From Teratosphaeria epicoccoides (taxonomy: Eukaryota; Ascomycota; Dothideomycetes; Mycosphaerellales; Teratosphaeriaceae): a stretch of 64,000 nt of DNA. The stretch spans positions 186,001 through 250,000 of the forward strand of contig JADDMT010000017.1 in the NCBI GenBank assembly GCA_021401465.1. The letters run 5' to 3'. This document shows, in pieces, positions 38,345 through 48,572 of this stretch (position 1 is its first letter; each line of letters starts with the position of its first letter). The notes beneath the pieces were generated by a model. That model was not told the origin of the DNA. It saw nothing but the letters and a program-made list of their open reading frames with translations, and did no database searches. Made by a program: the position numbers and the translations under genes.

Positions 38345-39511
38345 CTAGTGACTCGGGCAGTTGAAGCCATTGATCTGGGTGCCGAAAAAGTTGCCCAGAG
38401 CCGTGTTGACTGTCGCACCCAGTCCATGATCTTGCACATACCAGCTGAACTGGCTCATGCCGTTCTCGTCGGACTGCGACTTCCAGCTGCCACCCCACTC
38501 GATGCCCAGAGCCGACTCAAGCGCGATCTCGAGGTCGCCGGCCAAGACGGAGAAGGCGTTCCAGCCCATGCCCAGGTGGACGTGGTACTTGAGTGAAGAG
38601 CCTTCCTGCTGCTCGGCGGTGCAGGATTGCTCACCGAGCGGCGCAGAAGTGGTGGTGTCGCGGGGCCAGAAGTTAGTCAACGCGGGGGAGAGAGCCTTGC
38701 CGTTGTTAGGGGCAGAGTCGGTGGAGTCACGGGCCCAGACCTGTAACGCGGAGGTTAGTGGGTGAGGGAAATATGGAGAGGGAAGTGAGAAGTGAGACTT
38801 ACGGTGGTGTCGTCAAGGTTGTTGGCCACGTCGCGCTTGCAGGCTCTTGAGAGCCAGCAAGGACGGTGGATGGTGGCTGCGCGCGATGGGAGAGCGGCGA
38901 TGACAGGGCCATCAGACTCGATCGGCTCGCCGCGCTTGCAGGTGCCAGACTTCCAGCACGGGCGGATTGAAACCTCGGTGCTCTCAGCAGTCGTAGCGAT
39001 GATCGGGAGTTCAACGGTGAGCGAGGACTCGATCGGCTGCTCACGCTTGCAAGTGCCGGCCTTGGAGCACGGCACAGGATTGTCACTAGGTGGGGAGCCA
39101 GTGACGCTCGGCGACAGGTCGATCAGATCCTGGCGCTTGCATGTGCCCAGCTTCCAACACGGCATTGGGGTGCCGGACTTGACGAGCTCAACGGAGGTGG
39201 CGGTCGAAATTGTCAAGTCTGGCGATTCAAGCGGCATACCGCGCTTGCAAGTTCCAACCTTCCAGCACGGAAGGCCGGGGACGACGATGTCGGCGACGAT
39301 GTCATCGCGCTTGCAAGTGCCGGTCTTCCAGCACGGAGTCCCAGGTGAGAAGCTGCCGGCTTCGACAGCGTCGCGGGTGGCCTCGAGACCGCCAAGAGGC
39401 GCAGCTGAGCTATGAGAGTAGTCAATATATGTCACCTCAAGCGAGGAGTCGGATATCTTACGAGAGTGCGGTAAGGCCCAAGAGGGCGAGAGGCGAGTAC
39501 TTGAACAACAT
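38345..39511 (-). CDS. Secreted Kex2-processed repeat peptide precursor (alpha-pheromone-like?) with unknown C-terminal domain
   Basis: Exons 39462-39511, 38803-39409 and 38345-38740 (introns 52 and 62 bases) encode 350 residues. A signal peptide (MLFKYSPLALLGLTALSSAA) is followed by six copies of a short peptide ending in Lys-Arg: TPCWKTGTCKR (41-51), LPCWKVGTCKR (63-73), MPCWKLGTCKR (99-109), VPCSKAGTCKR (129-139), RPCWKSGTCKR (166-176) and RPCWLSRACKR (199-209). Each core has two cysteines five residues apart, so a disulfide ring is likely. Spacers often start with a (G/E)xP(L/I)ES motif. This architecture is that of a Kex2-processed precursor such as an alpha-factor pheromone. Exon 3 adds about 110 residues (from TNFWPRDTTT) ending FNCPSH that I do not recognise. 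Known filamentous alpha-pheromones that I recall mostly space their cysteines by six, so the pheromone role is inference. Confidence 0.85.
38845..39359 (-). repeat. Six PCWKxGTCKR-type coding repeats
   Basis: Six related units occur at irregular spacing of 22-37 residues. Cysteine, Gly and Lys-Arg positions are conserved while spacers differ in length and sequence. Copies 4 (Ser for Trp) and 6 (LSRA for KxGT) are diverged. The pattern suggests selection on the peptide rather than recent duplication. Confidence 0.85.
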
Positions 39512-40346
39512 TGTGTTGTTGACTCCGAGGTGTAGAAAGATGTAAGGTGTATGTGAGCTGAGAATAATATTGTTGTTCAAGGAAATTGCTTCGCACAAGA
39601 GGAACAAAGTTGTGGTTCGCGGTGCTGGTGATGGATGTAAAAGTGTTGAAAAGTTGGAGACCGATAAGAATTTTCATACTGGCCGAAGCACGCTAATGCC
39701 GCTAGCGTCTCCTCACGCGCTCAGACAGACATGCAGAAGCTGTGAGAACCCGTGAACATGCAGATGAGCCGTGCGTCTCGAGCCGGATGAGAAAGACCCA
39801 ATCACGACATCGCGTTTGCTGCAAGCAAGCCTTCGAGCGCCCTAGAATGACCCAAAGCGACCAGACCTTTGTCGCATATGCCTTGATGCTGTCTTTGCAG
39901 CGTGAGAGCTGGGAGCGCTCCTTCCCGATTGGGACTAGCATGGCGCCAAGACCTGGGCTGAAGCATGTGCGTTGCGGCGGTCTGGCGCTCGTTGACCTTG
40001 GAACATTCGAGTCAGTTGCTGATCGTGACGTTTGATATGCACAGTCGCGCAACCTTGCGGCTTTGGTTGTGGCAGCACAGGATCAAAGTCATGTCCGTCA
40101 CATAGCGCCTCGCTACGAATATCGTTTCTGCTGCCGAGCGGCAGGCAATCCCAAGCTTGCTCTCAATATTAGCGCATGGCTCAGAAATTTAGCAATATCG
40201 AGTGAGATATTAGAGACTGCAAAGACATATGATCCTCATTGCAGCCGATCCAAGCTCTGATGCAGCACATGATAGTATTTAGAAGAGAGCACTGGTGTGT
40301 TTGTGCAGGCTTTGCATGCTATGTCCTGCTTGTGCAAAGAAGTGAT
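39512..40346. other. Promoter of the repeat peptide precursor
   Basis: About 835 bases between the precursor start and the 3' end of the mitochondrial S12 gene. No open frame here looks coding, and no repeat stands out. Confidence 0.5.
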
Positions 40347-40974
40347 CTAGTCGATCTTCGGCTTCTTCGTGCCGTATTTCGATCTGCTTGTGATTCTGTT
40401 CCCCACGCCACCCTGTTCTTCATTAGCATGCTGAGAAGAGTCTGCCGTATGGATTCACCAACCAAGTCGAGCGCACCTCTGACGAGGTGATACTTCACAC
40501 CAGGGCAATCCTGTGATCGTCCACCTCTGACCAGCACGACGGAATGCTGCTGTACGTTGTGGCCTGATCACCAAATTAACACATGGACATCGCTCCCATC
40601 TTGCACAAATCATCGACAAGATAGCACCCACCTTCACCAGGGATATACGCCGTCACAACCGTCCCACTGCTCAACCGTACCCTAGCCACTTTCCGCTCTC
40701 CAGAATTCGGCTTCTTCGGCTTCGTCGTCCCAACTCTCAGACACACACCCTTCATCTCTGGTCTATTACGCAGCGCAGGCGACTCTGCACGTCTAGCCTT
40801 GAGACCTGTCCGGCATCCACGCAGAACTTGGTTGTATGTCGTGCTGGATGCTGGTGTTGAGGAGAACGCGCGGATGATCTGAACAGCGGGCTTTCCGGGG
40901 GCGATGGCGGCGGTGAGGAATGTTCGCGATGCCGTTGGGAGGCACAAGAGGGTGCTGAAGAGTTGTGAGGCCAT
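40347..40974 (-). CDS. MRPS12: Mitochondrial ribosomal protein S12 (3 exons)
   Basis: Exons 40632-40974, 40463-40563 and 40347-40412 encode 169 residues. A basic, Ser/Ala-rich mitochondrial leader (MASQLFSTLLCLPTASRTFL) is followed by the uS12 core: TYNQVLRGCRTG, ALRNRPEMKGVCLRVGTTKPKKPNSGERKVARV, YIPGEGHNVQQHSVVLVRGG, DCPGVKYHLVRGALDLGGVGNR and SRSKYGTKKPK. The PNS and GGRSQDCPGV loops are at the decoding centre in bacterial S12. The last intron has the unusual donor GTTGGT; the alternative donor three bases downstream breaks frame. A clear GCTAATG branch sequence lies in that intron. Confidence 0.93.
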
Positions 40975-43072
40975 GATGTGTGTGTATGCGGGTTGGTTAA
41001 GATTAGGACCATGAGCGGTGCTGGGAGGGCATCGAGTTGGGGACGCGGCATGACTGCGCTCTGATTGGCTGACGACCCCCGACTGGACTTGCAGACCCTG
41101 TGGATCTATCACGACGACGGAATCGATTTCGGGCTCTTCTTCAGCTATACCAGGGTGACAAGCACAGCATCATGACATCTTGTCCTGACCGTTCAAGCAG
41201 AGTTACTCGGGAGTCCCAGGGCAGCTACTCATACACCTCGAGTATGGAAAGACCACCTCACTATGCCCGATATCACAACACGGCCGGTCTTGCTCATGGT
41301 CCGTACTGCTTCCACACGCGCAGGTTGATACTATAGCGTCCCTCGCTCAAGTCCCAGCTTCACCTCCAATGGCTCCTTCAGGTCCTCCGAAGTAATGTCC
41401 CATCACGACCCCGCGCCGAATCCAGCGGCGCCTCTACCAACCCTTGGCCTTCCAACCTGCTTCGTCGAGCAGTGCTTGACTCTCGAGCGGATGTTGCGGG
41501 TGCTTCGTTGGAGTCATCTTCACCAGCGCTTCTCCTTGCGCGTTCTTTTGGTCTGTGTCGACTCCCTCTCGGTTCTCTCTCCAATGGCCGCAACACGGCT
41601 ATGAGGCCCAGACATTTGTTCAACAATTCGTCTAATACCGTCGAGGCTGAGTGTCGTCCTTTGGTTGGCCTCCTTTCTCGCGTGTATACCTGCGGGCTTA
41701 AAGCATGAACGCTGTAATTCAGATCGCAGACGCCACCGGACTCGAAAGGAGTGTCCAGCAGGTTGTCGACGTGGATGCGCTCAAACGCCGGCAGCGCGTT
41801 CTTGGAACTAGCCACGTCCGGGATTGGTAATCTTGTTCGTTTCTGCTGTTGCTGCTGGGACTTTGTAAATGTGGAACAGCTGTGTTGCGCAAGTCTGAAT
41901 AGGAAACGCGCCTTTAATGCAAGTCTGTCGCGTCGCGGCTGGCTGGAAGCACGCTGCTGCGATTCGCATCAGACGGGGTGGTTTCCTGGGTGGACGGAGA
42001 AATAAAATGGAGGACTAACATCACTTTTGAGCAGAGGAATTCATGGGAGCCAAGGACTCGACGTCAGGCCGTCTATACCAGTCTACTATGGGTTGTTAGG
42101 CCTCTCTCGGGAATCTAGCGCCTTGAAGCGTCAAGTCAAATGGTCTTCGAGCTGGTTACGAGCTTGCTCACCATCGCTGAGTCACCTTTCCGGTTCATCG
42201 ACCATTTCGTCAAATGCTGCTGTTGACTGGTTGGGTCGACAGAGGAACCAATTGAGAGGACGACCGACAGAACACCGCCATGTATTTCTCTTCAAAGCCC
42301 ACCCCGGCTCTCACTACTATGGATTGCAGCTCCTCAACTATGCTTGTCTCGATTGCTCTTTATCAATATATCGCTCGTGCTCCATGAGCAGCCAATTCTG
42401 CTTCACGACCCATTGCCCCATCCTCGCTAGGAAATCCTCTCTCACCAAAGCCACATCTTCATATCTCCAAAAGCCCAGCGGGACCCTCGCAAACGTGAGA
42501 GGCCTCTTCGGCTCCGTCACAGCTTCGCACGTCCGGGTATTCCTGGACTACAATCTTGGTCATCGTGGGCTGCATGGTCGCCAGCCAGTGCACCGGCTCT
42601 CCGGTCTCCTTCCACAACAGATCGGCGTGTAGATGAGCCCTGCAAAAACAAGACTGGTCCGATACTGATACCCGAGCACCCTGTCCTTGTGTTCGAAAAG
42701 AAGGCACTGCGCTACCTATCCTTTCCAGCCAGGAATTACGCAAAGACAACTTCGGCCCCGTTCACAGGTGGTACCACCCAACATGCACTCTGGATCGTGT
42801 AAACGTTCCATGCGAGTATTCTGGCAGAACCACCCGACGTCGTGTACAATTGTGGCAAGCATACTCGCATATGTCTGCAACAATTCAATTCAAGACCGAT
42901 GCATTGGAATGCGTTAGCAATTGCATTGCCTTTGTGCCGTGCGCGGTACATCAAAGAGATTGAATCGCAGTGCGACCGGGAAACCCTCCAGCTCTTGCCA
43001 CTCCGCCGCCTCTGTCCCCCCATCTTTCCATTCGAACGCAATACACTGGCACCACCCCGCCCATCTCTCAAG
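40975..43072. other. Large intergenic region with a possible decayed gene
   Basis: About 2.1 kb between the S12 start and the 3' end of the small secreted protein gene (both minus strand). Only the minus-strand stretch at about 42338-42700 looks partly coding and is listed separately. The rest is unassigned. Confidence 0.45.
42338..42700 (-). pseudogene. Possible decayed coding sequence, family unknown
   Basis: A minus-strand frame reads LLWKETGEPVHWLATMQPTMTKIVVQEYPDVRS; about here the sense passes to a neighbouring frame reading EPKRPLTFARVPLGFWRYED and VREDFLARMGQWVVKQNWLLMEHE. Each piece looks protein-like, and together they look like one domain, but no intron joins them. A frameshifted relic is the simplest reading. 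I do not recognise the family, and chance is possible. Confidence 0.3.
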
Positions 43073-43432
43073 CTAATCATCGAACCACTTGATCTCCTTT
43101 ACATCTATACAATCTGCCGTAGCCGCATCCCCCTTGCCCACGTCAAGACATCTGTGGGCAAACACGGCCCCAGTAATTTTACGCGTGCCCCTGGCCACGC
43201 ACGCGGCGCCTCTCAGATCATGCGGATCCGTCTTGGCGGTGTAGTAGTAGTCAATGTTGCAGATATCTGTCGTGATTTCATTGGCGGGCAGGCCGTCTGC
43301 AGTGATGCAGCGGCAGCGGCCGTAGAATTCGTCGGGCTTGAATATGTTGATGTTGGGTGTGGATACCGAGAGGGTGAAGGTGATTTGAGTGGAGAGAAGG
43401 AGGAGGAGGCTGGCGGAGAGGTGGTTGTGCAT
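43073..43432 (-). CDS. Small secreted cysteine-rich protein (effector candidate)
   Basis: An intronless 119-residue protein with an N-terminal signal peptide (MHNHLSASLLLLLSTQITFT) and six cysteines in the mature part: CRC, DICN, AACV, HRCLD and ADC. The length, even cysteine count and lack of recognisable domain match the profile of fungal small secreted proteins, some of which are host-interaction effectors. The protein ends EIKWFDD. Its promoter carries a 142-base duplicated segment and a GTGGATTTGAGT-type repeat. No function can be assigned; it may act on hosts, competitors or the cell wall. Confidence 0.75.
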   Translation of the reverse strand: MHNHLSASLLLLLSTQITFTLSVSTPNINIFKPDEFYGRCRCITADGLPANEITTDICNIDYYYTAKTDPHDLRGAACVARGTRKITGAVFAHRCLDVGKGDAATADCIDVKEIKWFDD

Positions 43433-43464
43433 GGTGCTTCGCCTAAATGGTGGGGCTGAGCGGT

Positions 43465-43535
43465 GGTTGTAAGTGGTGGATTTGAGTGTTGGATGCGAGT
43501 GGTGGATTTGAGTGGTGGATTCGTGTGGTGAATTT
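43465..43535. repeat. Imperfect GTGGATTTGAGT repeats
   Basis: Four imperfect units built around GTGGATTTGAGT(G) lie in tandem about 30-100 bases upstream of the small secreted protein's start codon. Variants include GTTGGATGCGAGT and GTGGATTCGTGT. Confidence 0.7.
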
Positions 43536-43549
43536 GAGTTGATGGTTCA

Positions 43550-43839
43550 GATAGGATGGTGAAGAGGTGGGATTGGTGCAAGGGGTTTGGGATGAGGTGC
43601 TTTTTAACGCTGCTATTGGAGGGACCAGGGGATGTATGGGGTTAGCTTGGCTAAAACCAGATAGATAGCGTCGTCCGTGGCAAGACAGTGATTTAGGTAG
43701 GATGGTGGAGGAGGCGGAATTTGTGGAAGAGGTCAGAGTTGAGGTGCGTTTTTATCTACGCTACTATTGGAGAGTCCAGGCGGTGAAGGGGGTGGCTTGG
43801 CTAAGACCAAATAGTCAGTCTCGTCCGTGAGAAGACAGT
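43550..43839. repeat. Degenerate tandem duplication, about 140 bases x 2
   Basis: Copy 1 (about 43550-43689) and copy 2 (43698-43839) share, in order, TAGGATGGTG, GAGGTGC, GCT(G/A)CTATTGGAG, CCAGG, GGCTTGGCTAA(A/G)ACCA and GTC(T/C)GTCCGTG ending in AAGACAGT. Substitutions and small indels separate them, so the duplication is not recent. Confidence 0.85.
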
Positions 43840-44185
43840 ACTCATGTGTTGTTTGGTTCGCGATTCAAGCTAGGGCGACTCGGCAGCGCCTTGTCGCAAA
43901 TTACGGCGACCGTCTTTGTCGGAATCGGAATAGAGGCGTGCAGACAGATAAGTCTACGGTGATGGTCAGTCGAGTGCATTCTGAATTTTCAATATTCGTT
44001 GATCGGTGGACCGCATCATAGAATCTGACCAGACTATCGACAATCTGCCTGCGGCCCTTCATAATCACTGCTGGTACATTCAAAGATCGCTGTAGAGGAG
44101 ACCGACGGGCATCAGGTTAGAACATCATCGATCCACACGCTATGATATCATATATTCGATCAGCACGAAAGTAATCGTCGCGGCC

Positions 44186-46165
44186 CTAAATCTTCTCGAC
44201 TCTTTGCTCAGAATCCTTCATATAGTCAGGACTCGACCCAGTCAACGACGCTCTCCTTTCCTCCATCAGCTCATTCTGGTACGCTTTCGCTTCAGTAGCC
44301 TTGTCATTGTTCCTGAGGAACAAAGTGAGAGTGATAGCGGTCCCAGAGAAGGCTGCAGGCACCAGGAAGACCGTACTGCCGGCTTGGATGAACGCCTGCT
44401 GCCACGGGTGCTGCACTGCGGCCTTGATTGCTGGTGTCAGACCTGCCACAAGGTCATAAGACGCTTTGCCCTGCACAGCTTGGTACAAAGCTGGCAGGGA
44501 TGTCGAGGGCAGACCCAGGCCAAGTGCGACAGGAGCGACGTTCTTCGGGATGGTAAAGTCTAGTCGGTTGCTCAGAGTCGCAGTATAGATTGCGAAGGCG
44601 ATTGCAGAGGTGAACTCACGGATACTCCCGCAAAGTCCACCTCCTTCACCAATTTCCTCCTGCGATCGGAGTGGGAAGGTAGAGGTAGTCGTGGAGATCG
44701 ACTCTACCATTTCCATAGCAAAGGCACCAGGTACGAGAAGGCCCACAGTTAGGTGGCGGTTGCCAAGATTGGCGGAACATGCAGTCATAAGTGCACAGCC
44801 AACCACGGCAGAGCCTCTGGCACCCCATTTTGGACCTGTAACCCAGACTAGGAAGCCGTGGCAGACTTGAGCAAACACGAGTGCCATAGCAGTGAGACCA
44901 GCCAGTGTGCCAACATCATAGGTGCTGATCTCGCCCCGAGCGTAGTAAACGTTGTTAACCACTTGTGGGAAGACGATGCCAAAGCCATAGTACACACAAG
45001 CTCCAAGACCGTTGTTCCATGCAGCAGCCATGTAGCGGATGTTGGTAAAGAGGTGCAGGGGCAGGTAAGGCTCCTTTCTACGCTTCATCAAGATAATTTC
45101 CCAGACAAGTAGAGCAACGAAGAGGGTAAGGCCGCCAATAATTGTGTTCGCGAGGACTTGCGGTGAGTTCCATGCGTACAAGACGCCGCCCCAGTTGAGA
45201 CCAAAGATGAGAATAATCAAGCCGGCGCTGTACAGCAGGACACCAATCCAGTCGAACTTCAGCAGAAGGTCGCGAGCAAGCTTTTTCCTGTGCAACATGC
45301 TGAACGTGGGTGGGTCTATGATGTGTTAGCGAGTGTGAAGACGTACTCCCTATTAGAGTCGACTTACGGTAGAATAGGTACCAGGACAAAATGCTGACAC
45401 AATTGATGGCGATCAGGAAGTAGAACGAATTCCTCCATGCACCTGGGTACTGCAGAAAGCTGTAGGCGACCCCAGCTGACAGCGGAGAGCTAGGAATGGT
45501 CATAAAGTAACAGTATGAGTTCGCGAAGTACCTGTACTTCATTGGCACCAGCTCCGCGACAGCCCAGAAGAAAGATTGTTGAAATGCGACGGCCACACCG
45601 ATGAAGACCTCTGCGCCTATGACTGTGTTGACGTTCGGGGCGACTGTTTGCAAAAGGAGTCAGTTTTTCTGCATCGCAAAACGACGGCAAGCGATGACTC
45701 GCTGGAAATGATGTGACCAAACTCACCTGCGCCAGTAATGGAGCCTAGGAGACCAAGGAAAGATCCAAAGATGAAGAACCAGCGGCGACCAAAGATATCG
45801 GAAAGCTTGCCAACCATCAGGAAAAACACCGCTCCACCGCAAATGTTGACGAGAGGCACCCAGTTGATGTTTGGCGATGGTCCAAGGTCTGCGTTGATGG
45901 TCCCTAGAACGGGAGCAACGAGTCCAAAGCCTCCGATACCACCCATGAACGCCATGCCGATGGCGAACATGGTTCCAATGTAGTTGACCGAAAGCCAGTA
46001 TTTTTTGTCCATCTGATCAGCGTTGCGGCTTTTAGCCTCGTCGGCGCGGTCATCGTCTTCGCGATGCTGGTAGATGGCGGCGTCGGCTTGCGAAGTCCTA
46101 CGACCGCCATGCTCAGTATCGTGGCGATCCACACTGGCGGCTGATAGGCGTCGGATGGCGTCCAT
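44186..46165 (-). CDS. MFS transporter, TRI12 efflux-pump family (3 exons)
   Basis: Exons 45727-46165, 45368-45643 and 44186-45315 encode 614 residues. After a hydrophilic N-terminus come the MFS signature GKLSDIFGRRWFF between helices 2 and 3, and about 14 hydrophobic segments. FYHPPTFSMLHRKK, spanning exons 2 and 3, and the loop PLRSQEEIGEGGGLCGSIREF are typical of the fungal TRI12/siderophore-iron transporter-like group (DHA14). Members export toxins or import siderophores; sequence alone does not tell which. The splice sites (83- and 52-base introns) are supported by frame and conserved motifs across each junction. The neighbouring genes (peroxidase, broken epoxide hydrolase) hint at a metabolic context but do not prove one. 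Confidence 0.92.
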
Positions 46166-47510
46166 TTTGGCACTTGTATCTGCGCGGCGCGAGGACCTGC
46201 AAGTCAACGACTCGACAAAGTGCCCGCGGTCAGGAATGGAATGGAGCAAGGATAGATCGTCTTGCTTCACTTGTAGTAGGCCACCCACTCTGCTCTATAT
46301 GTGCTGTCTTGTGGAGTTTGCCAGCAGGTTATGGCCGGAGGCGCCATGTCAGGACAGCTGATGGAACGGCTTCGAGACCCACAGCATTCGTGAGGAGGTA
46401 TGTTAACTCTGAGCAATCAAAGTTGGGCCTAGCCGCGATTCATATAGATTGCAGCCTTTCCAGAAGATCTCCAAGATCTCAAAAGGAAGCATAGAAAGCC
46501 ACCAGACGCACACATCGCCAAACTGCACCGCAAAAGGCACGTTTCCGATGTGAATCGTTCGATCAAATGTGACTTGACCCTCTCAAGTGCCTAGTCCTAC
46601 GGGGCGACCGAACGATCCAAGGGCGTAGGTGACAGCAGCGATCCTAGGAGCCAATCACCCCGTCTTCTAGCGCGAACGGGAGTAGCAACCATGTGCGGAA
46701 TGGGGCAGGCAGCATGCCAACGCGGTGGCAATAAGGCCTAATGCTCTTCAGACTAGGACATCTGGGTATCATCCCCAGAATACTTCCCCAGATCCCCAGA
46801 TCCCCAGATCCTCCAGGTTTTCCCCATATTGAATTGAGTAGGGTTGTGGCTGTTTGATGTTGCAGGCTCGTATTCCCGGGCCTCGAAGCGCAAGCCTTTT
46901 ATCAAGTCCGAGCGGAATTCGAGATCACAGTGTTTACTCGCAACTCGCTCTGCAAGTCGAGCTTCAATAATCACGTCCTCCTAGCTCCACGTGCGAATGG
47001 TCCGAGAAAGGAAGGCACGCCTATGCTCCAGTGAGCATTCTTATTTCCAGTGATTTGGTCCCGGCCACGTGGTCTTATTCCCTAGTCACACATCATCATC
47101 ATCATCATCACAAGCAGTATGATTGGTTGGCTAGGCGGAGACACTTCCACTACACCTCACCTGGCTTCTGTACATCTCAAGGGTACTGCACCCTGAATCA
47201 TTCTCCGCAGACACTCGTAAGCCTCTCATATTCCGCGACCTGCTATGCCTTGCCTTGCCTTACGCCCGGCGCCGCACTGCAGAAGCGCCAATGTAGTGCA
47301 AATACGGTCGGATATAACAATCACCATGGAGATCAGACCAATCTGGCGAAGCAGACCTGCCTGCACAGCTCTGGAAGAACCATTGTGGTCTGGATATAAC
47401 TCCTTTACATTGCCCACGACGCATTATGGGACGGTTCAGCGGCTCTGACATTCTCTTCACTCGTGCTTCACGATCCACATATCCATCTCGTTTCTGGTGG
47501 CGTTACAACG
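46166..47510. other. Divergent intergenic region with short repeats
   Basis: About 1.35 kb between the MFS gene and the peroxidase gene, which diverge. CCCCAGAT is repeated three times at 46786-46809, and a CAT microsatellite lies at 47091-47110. No gene was recognised. Confidence 0.5.
46786..46809. repeat. CCCCAGAT x 3 tandem repeat
   Basis: Three perfect 8-base units, with a partial upstream unit near 46771 (ATCCCCAGAA). It lies in the MFS/peroxidase divergent promoter. Confidence 0.9.
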
Positions 47511-48572
47511 ATGCCTGTTTCAGAGAACGAGCAGATTAACAAGGTTGCCGACGAGCTGGTCGACGTTATCAGACGAGGCTATGGTAACGTCTCCACGAAG
47601 TTGAGACCAGTCCACGCTCGCGGCCAGCTTGTCAAAGGTATCTTCGTCCCTGCCGAGGGCGCGAAATATCTCTCCAGTGCTGCAATCTTCAAGCAGGCAT
47701 CGACACAGCTTCTGGCACGATTCTCTTGCGACACTGGTTATCACGACATTCCTGACAATGACGTCGACGCCAATCCGCGAGGTCTGGCGATTCGCTTTCT
47801 GCTCTCCGAGGACGGTCACACCCACTACGATATGATCACCAACACAGCTATCGGATTTCCTGTCAACCGCGGTGAGGGTTTTCGTGACATGTTCAGATAC
47901 AAGTTGGGAGAGATTACTTGGGACCAACTGATCAAGGACTGGCCTTTTGTGCCGTGGTATACGCGTAATCGTAAGCCGCTGTGGCCTTTCTCGTTTGCGA
48001 CTGAGCAATGGCACGGCATTCACGCCTACAGCCTCGATGCTGAGGACGGCAAGAAGACCTACTTCCGCACGCGTCTAGTATGACCCTCCCGCCAAAGCTT
48101 GCAGGTCCTTGTGAGTGCTGACGTTGCAAAGGTCTCGCCTCAAGGCGTCATGAAAATGGGCGAAGAAGAGGCGAAAGAGAAGAAGGGCACATATCTGTTC
48201 GATAATCTCGAAGAGCGTCTCACGGCTAAACCGCCGAAGCCGATCGTGTACAACTGGATGGCTCAGATCGCGGATCCAGCCGTTGACAACCTCAAAGACT
48301 CCACCTCAGAATGGCCTGAGGACAGGGAATTTGTCCACCTCGGCACATTCACCTTTGACAGGCTGTGGACGATGCAGGAGGGCGAGAAGCCAGGCTGGGA
48401 TCAGCAGCGTATTATCTTCGACCCCAAGCCGAGGTACATGAAGGGTATCAGTGCGAGCGAAGACCCGATCATTGAGATGCGCACTTCAGTATACCTGAAG
48501 AGCGGCCTGATCCGAAGAGAAGCCAACGGCGTCGCTGGTAGAGATCTTGAGGGTCACAAGGTCGGACGCTGA
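47511..48572 (+). CDS. Catalase-related heme peroxidase (2 exons)
   Basis: Exon 1 (47511-48077) and exon 2 (48132-48572) are joined by a 54-base intron to give 335 residues. Features include LRPVHARGQLVKG (catalytic His), ARFSCDTGYHDIPDNDVDANPRGLAIRF, HYDMITNTAIGFPV (catalytic Asn region) and GTYLFDNLEERL. The length fits small catalase-like peroxidases, not full catalases. The exon 1 frame reaches TGA at 48081; exon 2 is in the same frame after the intron. The intron has a branch-like GTGCTGAC, and its acceptor AAAG was chosen because it gives the exact family spacing between YFRTR and GEEEAKEK. A shorter 27-base alternative is implausible. It may detoxify peroxides or oxidise an unknown substrate. 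Confidence 0.82.

Larger units (their letters stand above)
43433..44185. other. Promoter of the small secreted protein with duplications
   Basis: About 750 bases between the secreted protein start and the 3' end of the MFS gene, both minus strand. The first 400 bases are almost entirely repeats (listed separately). The rest is unassigned. Confidence 0.55.

Noticed and set aside
38792..39415. 207-codon plus-strand frame with repeated LQVPxFQHG motifs
   Set aside because: The apparent repeat is the antisense of the PCWKxGTCKR repeats. The minus strand has the signal peptide, splice sites and Kex2 sites.
42027..42632. 201-codon plus-strand frame
   Set aside because: No recognisable motif and odd composition; the minus strand has the more protein-like, though broken, sequence.
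48078..48104. 27-base intron in the peroxidase gene
   Set aside because: It is shorter than any plausible fungal spliceosomal intron; the 54-base alternative gives correct family spacing.
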